Below, piece after piece: positions 1 to 12,690 of a DNA stretch of 64,000 bases; position 1 is the first letter of the stretch, and every line of letters begins with the position of its first letter. This DNA is from Lentinus brumalis (Eukaryota > Basidiomycota > Agaricomycetes > Polyporales > Polyporaceae). The notes below the pieces were generated by a model, which saw only the letters and a list, made by a program, of their open reading frames with translations, searched no databases and was not told where the DNA came from. Where the stretch lies: positions 806,001-870,000 of the forward strand of contig MARA01000014.1 of assembly GCA_001792895.1 (NCBI GenBank), given 5' to 3'. A program made the translations under genes and the position numbers.

Positions 1-3000
1 CGCTGTTGCAATGTCGGGGCTGAAAATCTCTCCGAGGTGGTTTAGTCAGAAATGACAGGCAGGGAATACTCGCGTATAATATTCGGTCATCAAACTGTGC
101 GCCTAGCTGACAGTGTATCCAGATGGACGCTAGGCTGGTGAGCAGGCCACATCGCGCTGGAGTGAATGAGAGTATGTTCTTCGTAGTTCCCTAATGAGTT
201 CGGCAAGCGTAAGTACAAGGTGCCTGGGGAAAATGTCCTGTTCTATAGCTGAATGGAAGTCCAGTTGGTGGCGTCATGGTTCTGTCCACCCTGCTCGGCA
301 TAGTTCTATGGTGAATAAAGCGAGGCTTCTCTATATGATGTTTGGTTCGAGCGTTCGTAGGATAGATGCGAATGGAAGGGAAGACATAGCGCCAGGTAGT
401 CGTCGATGTACCCGTGCCCCTCTCGAGCGGACGAAATGGTGTTTGAGTGGCGACTTAACCTTACAAACGACATTCACGAAGCCACTCACCTGGAAGATGG
501 CTCACGGACCTTCAAACTCGCCACGCATACGAGCAGTCATGACATTGGGGTTCGAATCATGACCCACCGGCAGTATCATGTGCCCGTGGCAGAAGCTGCA
601 CAAGGAGGGACGATCGTCTCTATTTGGAGATCGTGCATGGTCTCTGCTCAGTGCTCGGATCCTGCGCGCGAAGCCCCGTGCGTATATTCGTAACCTTCGA
701 GTAATAAGACCAGGATCAGGATCGGCGTCTGGAGTCTGGAGAGAACGGTGCCAAAGCCCTCACCAATCCCGAGCAGCCTGCGCCCGAGCAGGCAGCTCCC
801 AGTCCTAGATCATGATGTCCGCCGCACTGGGCACACAGCGGCCGCTGCCACGCGCCGTCCACGATTCCACGGCCAGCACGAAAGTCCCACGGGCCTACTT
901 CGTCCGAAGCTGAGGAAGACGCAATAGCCGCGCCTGTCTGACAATGAAGGCAGCCGCGGCCCACTCAGCACTCGGGCTTCGCGAGATAGAGTTGCGAGGA
1001 GCGTACCAGACCGCCGACACGGTATGCCCTCGACCCTTGTCGTCTTTACGGCCACGCTCAGCCCATTGCAGGCAATCCCTGCCCGACATCCGGATCGGCG
1101 TAAATCCTGGTGAGGCCAAGATGCCGTCCGTGACCACGGATGCGGGTCACCAACGTTCACTCTTTGGAGAGCTGTGGGTGGCTCGCGCATGCTTCCCGCC
1201 GGCAGCACAGAACCCGATCGAGAGGGCAGGGAGAGAATGCGAACCGCCGACCGCGCCAGAACCTGCACGCAGCACAGGATGAGGCTGGCTTCGGGCTTCG
1301 AGGCTGGACGTGCGGGTCTTCCGTGGCCCCTACGCGTCAGTACGTCTTACGCATCCTCGCCTGGGCGTCCGGAGGAAGAGCAGAAGAGCTGCAGCGCGAA
1401 GACGATAACGCAGGTGCGAGGGCGGATGAGGGAATTCGGGAAGCGGCCTGGTATGTTTGATTGCCTATACGTGGGACGACTGTGCACGGCTTATCGCGCG
1501 GGCGTAGTGGAGATTTGGGTTTATTGCGCGTTTGCGCGGTTGCTGGCCCAGATCCGCGCTGTCGCCGCGACGCATGTTCGGGGCCACGGTGCGTGCAGCC
1601 GTTTCTTCGGAGGATGTTGATGGTCTGGAGGGCGCGCACCGCTGTAGCCTGTGAGTGTGTGGAAGATATTGCGACATTTTCGAGCACTCGCCTCTGGACA
1701 ACCCACTGCCCACACTACCCCGCGTATACCGAGACAGGGCCGTGGTATGTCGAGAAACGAAGAGTGCATCCTTGACCCGTCCGGGAGGGCGTTCACGGGG
1801 TGCGGGACGACGAGTGCGACCCGGTCCTTCGATGACTGTCCCCGACTGTGCATCGCACGTTGGCAGTCTGGTGTGGTAACGAACTCGTCCAGAGTCAGCA
1901 CCGTGCGCGCAAACAGCAATCACGCGCGTCAGGCCACAGCTCGCTGTCGCCGTGGAAGCAGAATCGTGGACCGCAGAAGCAGCGCACCAGGAAGTCCGTC
2001 CCGGATGCCACGTCTTGAGTACCTGACGAGCGACGCCAACGCCACATCGGGGGTGTCACTGATCCCCACGTCTTCTCGCAGATGGCCAGAACTGTGGCCT
2101 GCAGCGCAGATGGTCACCGGGGAAATTCTGGAATGAGTCTGAATGCGCCCGAAGCATTCCCGCCGCAGACGAGGACGGGAACGTTGGAACGGCGAGGAGG
2201 AGGAGAATCGTGGCGTGGTTGCACGCGCTGCGTAGGCTCCCCAGGGAGGGACCTAACAAGCCATAAGCTATAAGCTATAGCAGCAGAAGCACCGGGACCG
2301 GGCAGACATCCGGGTGTTGCCACCGCCCCGCAGCCGGGGCCTTTGGAGTGCGCGCACCATATGCGGGTGATCGTCCTCGCGATGGCCAGGACGCGCGTGC
2401 GGGAACAGGCTCGGGGTCCGCGTCCGCGTCCGGCCGTCCACCACCCGCGTATTCCGTTCGTGCGTTCTGCTCCCTGCCTCTGCGGCCTTCCACACAGGCA
2501 GCGATCGGAGCCCGCAGCCACGCCCATCACCGATGTCGTCAGCAGCCAGCGTCGCGGGCTTGGAATTGGGAATGGGGACCCCCCGGCCAACGACGACCCG
2601 ACGGTGATACCGCACACGCCGCGAGAGAGCAACAGCACACTTCACGTAAAATCGCGGTGGTCTCGACGAGGATGACGCAGGGATGCCTTGATGGAGGCAA
2701 TGGCGATAGGAGAGATAGGATTGCGCGCCGCTGTCCCGACGAGCGAGCAGAGCTGGCCACAGGACACCGTCACCCGTCGTATTCCACGTGAAGACCCCCA
2801 ACGTGCCTTCCGTCTGCGGCGGAGGACAGTCGGAAGAGTCATGACTTGGGTCAGTGGGCTTATTCTGGACGAGTGCTGGTCAGCGCGAGTCAGTCCGCGT
2901 CGGAGGCTCGGTTACGGACCGGTGAATGGCTGCATGCTGCAAACAAGCTCTGAATCGCGACAATTTTCCAGCGCTGGAGGGAGCAACGACGTACACTCGA

Positions 3001-3879
3001 GGGGTCCTCCGAGGAGAAAGCAGACGCGGTCGATACATCGACCTATGCATGCCCGATGGCGGTTCCCGAACGCCGCTGCAAACGGCAGCATGCACGCGCC
3101 CGAGCCAAGGACGCCCTTGGGCTTCCTGTGAGAGCAACTGTGCGCCGTGAAGGTTCGGGATATCAAAGAGATAAGCACGCCAGATTGGAAAGTTCTGAGC
3201 CCAACACCAATGCATTTGATCCAGCGACTCACGGTCGAGAGCGGTCAGCAATTCGAGGGTGCTTGACGCGTTATTATTGTGAACGTGGTACGCGCCATCA
3301 GTCGCCGGGTCCCGGCAGCGCGAACAAAAACAAACCTCAGACCCGGTGAGTGCCTTGTCGTGTATTCCGGGGTGCGAGCGCAGACAGACGCATGATATGA
3401 CCGCAATGAGAAGAGGTCGCGAGCTCTGGGCCGTGGAGATAAGTAGAGCAGGCGGTGGCGGAGACGGTGAACGACTCCGAGCTGTGATGCGGCGCATGAG
3501 CATCGACAGCGGTAGTTTGAACTAGTGCAGGGTCGTCGCGGAGGCACGCACCTGAAACCGACCGACACCGCGCTAGCGACCAAGTAAAGTATTCGCCACC
3601 ACACGTGCAGGATGATCGGTAGGTAACCGCGGAAGCTTCTGCGTTCAGGATAGACACTTGCCCGGAAGCAGTCCGACGACGTCGCGCTGAGGTCAACTGA
3701 AGATAGTCATGCGAACGCCACAGCGTGCAGCTGCGCGGGGTGTGCGGAGACAGTGATGCTCGTATAATGTATTCGAGGACTAGCCGCGGGCATCCCGGTG
3801 TGTGATGTGCTCCAGGACTACTGACACAGGATGCTATGATTAGAAACCCAAAGGCCCCAGCCAAATGCGAAGTGTATAC

Positions 3880-3980
3880 GTGAGGATGAGAGTGAGAGAC
3901 TATGCGAGGAGACAGAGAGAGACATGCAGGGAGAGTGCGAGGATATCGATGCGAGAGAATAAGAGTAAAGGGTAAAGAGA
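3880..3980 (+). repeat. purine-rich low-complexity patch
   Basis: About 100 bp dominated by GA-rich words (gagag, gaggag, gagaga) on the + strand with almost no pyrimidine runs. It is not a regular tandem array. No gene adjoins it. Confidence 0.6.
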
Positions 3981-6900
3981 GGAACGTCTAGTGATGCAAA
4001 GCAAGATCGAATGCGTACGGATAGCTTTTATGCCGCGGAGTGACAGCGAGCGCAGTGGTGGTAGGTACTGCAAAGTCCCGGAGAGAGAACACGGAGCGAA
4101 CGAGAGACAGGTCTATGGGGAGGGGGTGTCGCTTAGACTTGCATTTTTGACTTTGCCTGCAACGACGACACGCGTGAGCACCGAGACGAGGCCCAGGACG
4201 ATATGTGCACTCACGGATTTCCGCATCATGAGTGGTGGGGAGTTGGAATTTGGAGAGTACTGGACGGGTTGCGCCTGGAAGCAACGGCGACCCGGTCAGG
4301 GTTGGGGAGGTGCTTCGACTGTGCTCAGATACGCACATGGGGGACACTGTATGCAGCGGGAAGAGAGGCATTGGCAGCCGATTTGGATAGTGCTTTTTGC
4401 AACTGACGGTACAGGATTACTACGGGTACATGGGGAGTATGGAAACTAGCTGTTACCTTTGCCTGGCTCTCAGCGTTGCGCTGTGCGATCCGGGACGGGT
4501 GTAGCGAGAGGCCGTCGATGCTCTTCGCTTGTGGTAGCGCAGAGAGGGAGCAGGCGAGACTCGGGAGGGAGATGAGCTGGTCTGGTGGTGTCGAGGTAGA
4601 CGAACTGGAGCGGGAGGATGCCGAGGAGGCGGGCTTCTGAGCTTGGGACGGCATGGTGCGCGTGACCGGGGAGTGGGGCCGAGGAGACAGATGAGCCTAG
4701 CGAGCGGTAGTGGGACGAGGGCGGGGGCGCGAGCGCGACGCGGTTCGCGACGGGCGGACGAGGGGCACGGCGAGGACGATGGCCAGGTACGCAGACGCGA
4801 CTGGTGTGATGAGAGGGAAAGGCAAGGGACCGAGGGCTACTTTATATGCGCGCAGGGCCCAGGCTTCGCCAGAGTCGATGACCTCTTGCAGCCGACCACG
4901 CAATTGGCCAGCATTCGCGCATCTCGCCGGCGATCTGGCCGGCGCCTGCAAAACTAATTTCTGTTCGCGCGGAGCTGGGCGGGGTGCGAACACACCTCCC
5001 GAATGCGGCGGCGCAGAGTAGCTCTCGTCGGTCGCGGTGGTTGCTCTAGCCTCTGGCAGCCTCTGCCTCGCGGCGGTCTGTACGTTCGTGGCCTGCCCAA
5101 GCGAGAGGGCCTCACACGCACTGGGGTCCCCACCTGACAGCTCTGTTAACTCGGACAGCTTCTTGCCGTGTATCATGTCCTCCTCGCATCGTGGCCGACC
5201 ATACCCTTTCCGGCGACTGATTCCAACCCCTCCGTACGACATCCCAGGACATCCGCATTCTCATTCCCAAGATCATAGGACCTCACGGCGCTCCGCCGCT
5301 GAATGCGCTCTCCTCGCATTCAGTCCACGTTCATGGGAACGCACCACCGTCACTGATCCCATCCCCGCGCGGACCTTTCTCTCTTTCTCTCCAGATTGAC
5401 TCTCGCCGGGATCATATTCGGCATTCTGTTCTCCCAGAACGTCCTCTTGACCACTCAGGAATCAGGATCCCTCTTCGGGCGCTTCTGGCTGCCCGCTAGC
5501 ACCCACAACGCGAAGCAAACGCGAACTATGGAGCGACCACCCACATTACTACATAGCATGAACTCAGATGACTCTTTAGCTTGCTCGTAGCGAGACAGAC
5601 TAAGAAGCCACATCCTCTCCGATATAAAACACGGAGCCAGCTCGTTTCAGTAAGGCGTGCTGCTTGTTACGCACTTGACGGCCGTTAGATCTGCAAGTTC
5701 CTAGAATTTCTGCATTCTCGCACGTTGGGATGGCCGACAGGAAAGCGGAGCCGAGTATACTTGGTAAGTGCACCTTCGAGATATGTACCTGACGCAGATT
5801 TCGCTACGAAGAGCTTGTGTCGCACCGAGCTGTGCGCAGGGTATGGTGCAGATGTTTGTTCGTGCCACACTCGCTCTTCATTGACAGATATTCTCGCATG
5901 CATCGTCTTATGACGCATCACCATCACCTGTTCCTCGACAGCGCTCCTGCGTCTTGTCCCTTCTCCTCGATTCAGGCGCAACTATTCCTGCATCACTGGT
6001 CACAAGGCATTTTCCAGTACGTCTGGCGAGGCGCACGCTCTCCACATCCCCGATGGGCAAGGAACAACGGGCGGAAGCTTTCGAGCGCGACCTGTCTTAC
6101 TCCGCGGGTGGGTCTGACACTCTACGCCGCAGATGATTCGGGGTGAGTTCCTTTCTGTTTGGCCGTGACAGGAGTGCTGCTGGGATCAGAGGATTCTGTC
6201 GCATAGGAACGTTCGCGGATTTCCTCAATCATGCTCGTACCGTGCAATGTACGTGAACCCCGGCTATATTTGAGCCATTTGGTTGGCTGACGAGGTACAA
6301 ACGGTAATCGACTCTCCTTAGACTTGGACACGCCGCGCTGCGGCCTTCTGTCTTATCAGCCCAGTGCATCTCCCTCGCTGTCTGCGTTGCCTTTGTACGG
6401 CAGGGTGACCCAGTGGTAGCCGGAGATTGGTTCCTCGTGCGCATATGCTCGGTGCGCATGCAGTAAGCATTGGCACCGAGACCTGCACCGGTTGAGGACG
6501 TCAAATCAAACACTTCTCGCCGCCCAGACGGACTTCGCACGCTGGAATCACCCACGTCGGACTTCACACAAAGATGCATAGTCCTTACACGCCTATTTCC
6601 TTGGCTGAAGTGCTGAAATGCAACAGTCTACGATGCGTGGAAGGTACGCTTTCAGGGAGCTCTGATGCACTGATCACATTGCCACAGACGTCTGCGCATC
6701 GCCGCCCGGGATCTTCCAAACTAGTGCTCGCGCGGTGCAGTCCAGGACCCTAGTGGACGACTCCCAGAGCGAGTCCCAGGATTTCCTGGTACGGTCGCAC
6801 GATCATACAGTCCCCAAGCGTCATCTGACCGACCGCGAACCGCCAGCTGGGCTGGGTCGAGCGAAAAGCCTGACAGGGAGTCAATTGCGAACGTCTGTAC

Positions 6901-7528
6901 CCTGCCCCTGCCTCGAGTGCTCCTCAAAATCCACCGGAGGCTCCAGTCTCGACAACCTTCCCTGACTCCGCATACGGCAGCGCGCTTGCCACGTCTATCC
7001 TATCTCAAAAACGCAGCAGGCATCTGGGGATCGTCCCCATAGCGTTCAGACTCCGGGGGGGTGCGTTCCTCGCCAGGCGAGGCCGTGCCCATTCCCGTAG
7101 CTTGTCAGTCCGCGAAGGACCGTTCGCCTGCCCTCCGCATGCCGGATCCGCTGCGGGACTGGTCACGGCCCATTGCGCAGGACCCCCCAATCTGATCTCG
7201 CATCGCGGAAGTGCGATCGTGAGCGATCCCGTTCAGAAGGCCTCCATGTGGGTGATCCCATTGATGTTTCCGCACACTCAGAAGTGTGAACGGTCTTCGC
7301 GCAGGGCTCGAGTAAGCAAGATTGCACGCTGCCGTACGTGGCTTGTGCTCCTCCGTGGCTGATCATCGGGTCGCGACATGCTCAGACTCGCCCCCAGAAC
7401 CGACAAGTCCAGGCGACCGCCTTTCGTGAACATGCACAAATCCGAAGAGCTGTATATGTAGCTCGCAGTGCCCCGCGAAATTCTCTCAAGCATCCTTCGA
7501 GCCCGAACGTCCGATGCGGAGGCAGACT

Positions 7529-7536
7529 GCGACACT
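7529..7536. repeat. left 8-bp target-site duplication
   Basis: gcgacact, identical to 7878-7885, directly abuts the TAGGG end of the MITE. An 8-bp duplication is the hallmark of hAT-superfamily insertion. Confidence 0.85.
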
Positions 7537-7877
7537 TAGGGCATAGCACGGGTCGGGTATACCCGACACGGGTACGGGTAGAAACCCGTGCGGGTACGGG
7601 TACGGGTAGACCTTCCTCTACCCGTGGACAGAACCTTCGCTGGGACAGTGACTTTCCAGCCCGAAACGGGACTGTCTCCCTACAGCGGGGCCGGGAAGGT
7701 TGAACTGTCGACTTAGGTCACAGTTCGCGCAACCCTCCATGGGTCGCAAAGTATTGGACTTGGCCCCCACCCGCAACCTTACCCTACCCGTACCCGTCTC
7801 CCACGGGTATCTCACCCGCACGGGTACGGGTACGGGTAGGCCTTTCGTTACCCGTACCCGACCCGTGCTACGCCCTA
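7537..7877. mobile_element. hAT-type MITE, 341 bp
   Basis: A non-autonomous foldback element. Its two 23-bp terminal inverted repeats (7537-7559 and 7855-7877) differ at one position only: both start TAGGGC, then A (left) or G (right), and share TAGCACGGGTCGGGTA. Perfect 8-bp direct repeats (gcgacact) flank it at 7529-7536 and 7878-7885. TAGGG fits the hAT terminal consensus (YARNG), and 8-bp duplications are typical of hAT transposases. Inside the termini are arrays of CGGGTA/TACCCG words on both arms, so the ends can fold on each other; the middle (about 7615-7785) looks unique. It has no coding capacity and would need a transposase encoded elsewhere. The near-identical ends and perfect duplication suggest a fairly recent insertion. 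Confidence 0.85.
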
Positions 7878-7885
7878 GCGACACT
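7878..7885. repeat. right 8-bp target-site duplication
   Basis: gcgacact, a perfect copy of 7529-7536, on the far side of the MITE. Confidence 0.85.
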
Positions 7886-9180
7886 AAGTACGAGCGGATT
7901 CGCACACGTCCCGCGGTTACGCACAACATTGCTTCCAACGAGAAACCACCCGCCGTGCGGGCTTCCACGGCGTTGGACGTCACTTTTACGCGTCCGCCCT
8001 TCCCTTCTCTCGCACCTCGCGCTCCGCCAAGCGACAACCGCGTTCCCTCCTCTTCTCGGGCTCGCTCGCGTGTATTCTCGCATTCTCCCCGCGCTCCCCC
8101 AGGGCAGGGGCGCAGACCTGATGAGACTGCACAGAGCCCAGACTCGCACAGGCTCTGAGCCTGCACTACCCCGCATGGCCCGCTTCATTTAGCTGTCCGG
8201 CGTCGACGCCTGATCTGCGCATGTCAGGACGTCCGGCCTTCTCAGCCATTGGCGTCATCGCCGCCCACATCCGCAGCGGTGCCTCGCAGACGCACCCACG
8301 ACTATACCGCAGTGCCCTCTCCCTGCTTGCCAGAAGCATCACACTGGGTTCCGATACGTATACATACATACCCGGGTCGCCACGTTGGATTAGGTTGGTG
8401 CTCCGGTCCCGCCGGTTGCCGTCTGCACGCGCGCCGGGCTTAGCGTGTGTACGCATGGCGCACCGTGGCCGCCCTGGTCTGCTTGCGGACGAAATTGAGT
8501 GTCCTGTCCCCTGCTCCTATTTCACGAAGGTTTCCCCGGGGAAACTACGCCCAGCCTGAGCGACGCTGGGGCGGGCACGCGAGCTGAGGCCACACCGTCC
8601 CCTGGGGATTCCCAGCCCGCGTTTTCCCCACACTCACGACGCCCCGGCGTATTACCAGGGTCCCACCTCACGCGCGTCGGCTGACTGCACGGTAGTCGCT
8701 GCGCCTGTCTCGTGTACGGCATGCGAAGCGTCCGTGACATGTCGACAGCAGCTCGCCGCCATGTCCCCGGCGGTTCTGCAATGTATGTTGCACGACTTCT
8801 TACAGTCGCCGGAAGCTTGCCTGGGTTCCCTTCCCCCTTCGGCATCGGCTGGCGCGAATAACCTCGCAAGGTCTATCAGCGATGCCATGCAACGTTTGCG
8901 TGCGTACGTTTCGCCGGCGGCACGTCGACGTCTCGCGTCACCGTCCTGACGCGACGGGGGTGGCGTTGCGTGATGCAGTCGGGAATTGCGTGCAGGGTGC
9001 CTGAGCTGAGGGTGCAAGCGATCGGGCTTTGAGGACACCGAGATGGATCGCCCGCGCGTATGTGCATCAGTAGGTTCGCGGACCTCCCAGCCTTCAGGAC
9101 GCCGCCTCGCGAGAGCCTGTCAGACACATTGCATACTGTATGACGGACAATGTGGCCAAGCTCACCAATCTAACGCTTTA

Positions 9181-9260
9181 CAGGACGTGTGGAGATATTA
9201 CAGGACGTGTGGAGATATTACAGGACGTGTGGAGATATTACAGGACGTGTGGAGATATCA
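9181..9260. repeat. minisatellite, 4 x 20 bp
   Basis: Four head-to-tail copies of caggacgtgtggagatatta starting at 9181, 9201, 9221 and 9241. The first three are identical and the last has one T-to-C change near its end. There are no spacers, so this is a plain tandem repeat, about 600 bp beyond the stop codon of the glycyl-tRNA synthetase gene. Confidence 0.97.
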
Positions 9261-9864
9261 CAGATCGCGCAGGTGTATTTCTAGAGCGGTAGGGGGCGAG
9301 ATGCAGAAATGACCCCTGCGATCTGTTGCTACGGTCAGTCCGCGCAAAACTGAAAACATCCCTTGATGGAACGCATGGGACAGCACGTACATTCGGGTCC
9401 GTCGATACTTTTCTGTACTCTAGCGTTGCGCCCTGCGGGCAACGCCGAACGCACAAATGAGCACGTTCCCAGAGCCAGAAGGGTACCTCTCGGGTACGCT
9501 GCTGTGGCCGAGAGAACGCATGCCAAGTCGCCCTGCATGTCGTACCAGACTTCATCTTGCACAACGCGGGGGCTCTATCTGCTGCGACGTCGTGCTATGC
9601 TCCGTGTGCGATGACCCAACAAAATGATACCACCTTCGCGCGCTCCGGGGCAGCCAGTGTTTTGATACAGCGGTGATGAAACGAACGTACAGATTTCGTG
9701 TAGTCAACTTCTTCTCATTCGCCGGCACTCACGTTGCACCCTTCTATTGCCTAACCCCGATACTGATATGCTCTTCGCGGACATTGAGTGGGCTGTGACT
9801 CCATATACTTCGTCTTCAGTGCGTTCAAGGTCAGCAGCTGGAGGAGCCGTCATGCAGGCTTCTA

Positions 9865-12690
9865 TCACTCCACCGCCTGAACACCGTCGTACGCCGGTAA
9901 CCTGCGGCACGCCTCCGCCCAGTCGATAGTGCCGTCCACGAGTCCAGTGACGATGCCGATAACCTCATCAATCTCGCCGATGAGTTGCCCAGTCGTATCG
10001 CGTTCCCTACGATGAAAGACTCATTAGCATCGCGCAGCCGACGGCATCGCCAGACGCTGTGTGCCACAACACGCAACGTGATCACTGGTCTAGAGGACGA
10101 AGCTCACCTGAGGGTCATGGTGCGCTTCTGGACAGCTGTAGCGGAGATAACGAGGATATGAGCATCTCGCTGCGAGCGTGTGATGTGCAAGGATGCAAGC
10201 GCGGAGGGACGTACAGGCAAAGTCAAGTGTCAGGCCATAGGGGGTCCCGAGTTCGTCGTTGCGCGCGTAACGCTTGCCGATAGACGTATTTGAGTCGTCG
10301 ACTCGCGAAAAGATTCCAGCCTTGCGCAGCTTCGACGCTGAAAACGGGCTGCGTAAGTATCGGAGTGCAAGACGCCGCCGCGGGACTGCATGCGCGCCAC
10401 CACCTGACGCCGGCTAACTACACTCACAGACTTCCCGGACGAGGGGTTCGAACTCGGTCTTCGCGCTCAGAGGGACGATCAGAACCTTCGTCGGGGCCAC
10501 GACCGCGGGCAGGGACAAGACCTAGACGGAACGCAAACAATCGGGGTGAATACATCGTGGACACGGGCACATGGAAGAGCGGAACAGACGCACCCCGCGT
10601 TCAACGTCCTGCTCTCGGCTCCAGAAGCTGTGTTCCAGCAGCACATACAGGATACGGCCGAGACCAAACGATGGCTCAATGACGTTCGGTGTAAACTCGC
10701 GGACTAAATGCAGCACGGTCAGATGACTGTGCAACCCCGAGAAAGGGTGTGTATGTGAAACTCACTGGACTGCTTGAACGTCTTCTTCTCAATGGTCAGA
10801 AGGTCACGCGTCAACTTGAATTCTCGACCGTCGGACGATGTAATGGTGGTCGACCTGCATGACCGGGATGTGTCGTGTGAGCACGTTCGACACTGAAGCC
10901 GTGGAATACAAAGTGCACCCTCACCCCTGCGCAAGCTCGCCCTGGAGCCTCGTGAGCTGGGCCTCGTCCATGCCCCCGATGATGGTTTGGATGGCGGCTG
11001 AGTCCTTCCCGAACGTCTTCCCGAAGCTCTTTTTGTTGAACTCAGCAACCAGCTTCTCGGTGATGATTGGCTCTTTGAGAGCTTGGCGCACGACGAGGGG
11101 GTGCCCCGTCTTCGCCATGTGCACGGTGAGGTCGTAGGCCGCGCGATCTGCGCACCCCACGCATTCGGTCCAACCATACGAGTTGTGGAGCTCCGCATCC
11201 CAGCAGTCAGTAGCGTAGTGCGCCATTTCATTCCCCATGTGCTGGCGGAAACGGAGGCGCGAGGGGTTGATGCCGATCTTGATCAAGAACTGGTGAATGC
11301 GCGCCAGGAAATACCCCAACGTCTCGTTCGCAACGATGCCTTTGTCGACCGCATCCCCAATCTTCATGCGCGTCACTTGCGTGCTTCCGGCCACCTGCGT
11401 ATGGCGGTCCAGAAGGTCGAGCTCCACATCTCGTACTTCAGCGAAGCGCTCGTGCTTCTTGTCTTCGGGGTCGACATAGTGCTCGATCTCGGCCATGGTG
11501 AACTCCCGCACGCGCAGCAACCCTGCGCGCGGAGAAATCTCGTTACGGAAGGAGCGACCAATCTGTGCGGACGCGAACGGCACGCGGCCGTTGTTGAATT
11601 CGAGTAGACGAGAGAAATTCAGGAAATGGCCCTGAGCGGTCTCGGGACGGAGGAAACCAGGGTGCTGCCCAGTGGGACCGATGCTGCTAGCGAACATCAG
11701 GTTGAACTGCACAGGATCCGAGACCTCGTTGTCGGTATCCGGGTTCCTGATGTTATACTTTTTGCAGAGCTCGCCGAGCTCGGGACCGGAGTAGTTGTCC
11801 AACTGCACGACATACTTGTCAGGAGACATTGCGACGTCGCATCATTCGACCTACCTGGGCCAAGATAGTCTCATACTCCACTACCTGCTCGTCCGACAGC
11901 TTCACAGCGGTGGGCTTCGCTTTGTCCTTTTTCTTCTTCTTCTTGTCATCCTCCTTCACAGGTTGCGCGGCGATACCACGCGCCTCCTTGTCACCTGCAA
12001 GACGTGCTTCCAGCACATTCTTCACTAGGTGGTCGGCACGGAGGACGTCTCCGGTCTTCAAGTCCTTCACCATCCAGTCGGCGAAGCGGGCGACGTGGCC
12101 AGACGTCTCGAAGACGGGCGCAGGAGTCATGATAGTAGTGTCTACTTCAAGCATATGCTCCTCGACGATGAAGTGTTTCCGCCATTCGGCGATAATGTTG
12201 CTCTGGAGTGACGAACCCGGCGGACCGTAGTCGTAGAGACCAGCGACACCTGGGGACATTCAGTCAGTTCAGCATGTCCTTTTGACCTTGACGTCCATCC
12301 ATCCGAAGTGTATCCCTACAGCATCCTGGATGTCCCACATCTGCATAGATGGGATCCAAAGCTCATGCCGCGACGAGGTGATCAGGGCATGCAATCAAGT
12401 GTGTCCAGGGTGTGCTTGCGTGTCAGCACCCTTCCTGCAAGTGCCCGACCCGACCCGCCAATGAATCCCCTTCTCAACCGCCTCGAACCATGTCGCCAGA
12501 CCCTGTTCCGCCTTCCGTCCACAGCGACCATGCCACACCACTGATATCCCATTGCAGATGAGGATTGATTTGAATACTCACCGCCGTAGATCTCGAACGC
12601 CGGTGCATAGAAGAATCGGCGATTAAGCAGCGCCTCGAAGCGCGACTTGTCAAACGGATGAGCGGTCTTGTTTACCGGGAGGTTGGCCAT
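9865..12690 (-). CDS. GRS1: glycyl-tRNA synthetase
   Basis: Class II aminoacyl-tRNA synthetase that charges tRNA-Gly. Nine exons splice cleanly: complement(12690-12582, 12249-11855, 11802-10925, 10854-10766, 10703-10594, 10521-10428, 10337-10215, 10135-10108, 10006-9865), giving 655 aa, the usual eukaryotic length. Visible family blocks, in order: EIYGGVAGLYDYGPPGSS (motif 1 region), GFLRPETAQGHFLNFSRLL and FRNEISPRAGLLRVREFTMA (motif 2), FTPNVIEPSFGLGRILY (motif 3), then the anticodon-binding domain (VAPTKVLIVPLS, SIGKRYARNDELGTPYGL). Exon 8 is only 28 bp. Intron 1 is 332 bp, the others 52-101 bp. An in-frame ATG at 12771 would add 27 residues resembling a mitochondrial presequence, so one gene may serve both compartments. 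It is divergently transcribed from the bestrophin gene. Identification is certain; the start in use is open. Confidence 0.97.

Larger units (their letters stand above)
1..9864. other. gene-poor region without supported genes
   Basis: No stretch here splices into a credible protein. The open frames are all short (under about 185 codons), occur on both strands at chance density for GC-rich DNA, and show no family motif I recognise. Supported content is limited to the MITE at 7537-7877, the minisatellite at 9181-9260 and a purine-rich patch near 3880-3980. The region lies next to a gene-dense part of the same window, so it may be decayed repeat or subtelomere-like sequence, but no telomere repeat is visible. 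Diverged transposon relics below my ability to see by eye are possible. Confidence 0.6.

Noticed and set aside
541..565. ggttcgaatc-like tRNA T-loop
   Set aside because: The flanking five-base arms do not pair and no D-arm or acceptor stem is present at the right distance.
2114..2638. 174-codon minus-strand frame, with overlapping frames of similar size
   Set aside because: Three overlapping frames on both strands are equally long, as expected by chance; composition is Arg/Gly/Pro-rich noise.
4697..5242. 181-codon minus-strand frame with a hydrophobic stretch (LPFPLITPVASAYLAIVLAV)
   Set aside because: It starts with ATG and could be a small membrane protein, but it has no family motif, no supporting splice partners, and is no longer than other chance frames in this GC-rich region.
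7537..7877. CGGGTA arrays as telomere repeats
   Set aside because: They lie inside inverted ends with an 8-bp target duplication and occur in both orientations; this is an element, not a chromosome end.
9181..9260. CRISPR-like repeats
   Set aside because: The copies abut with no spacers and the genome is eukaryotic; it is a minisatellite.
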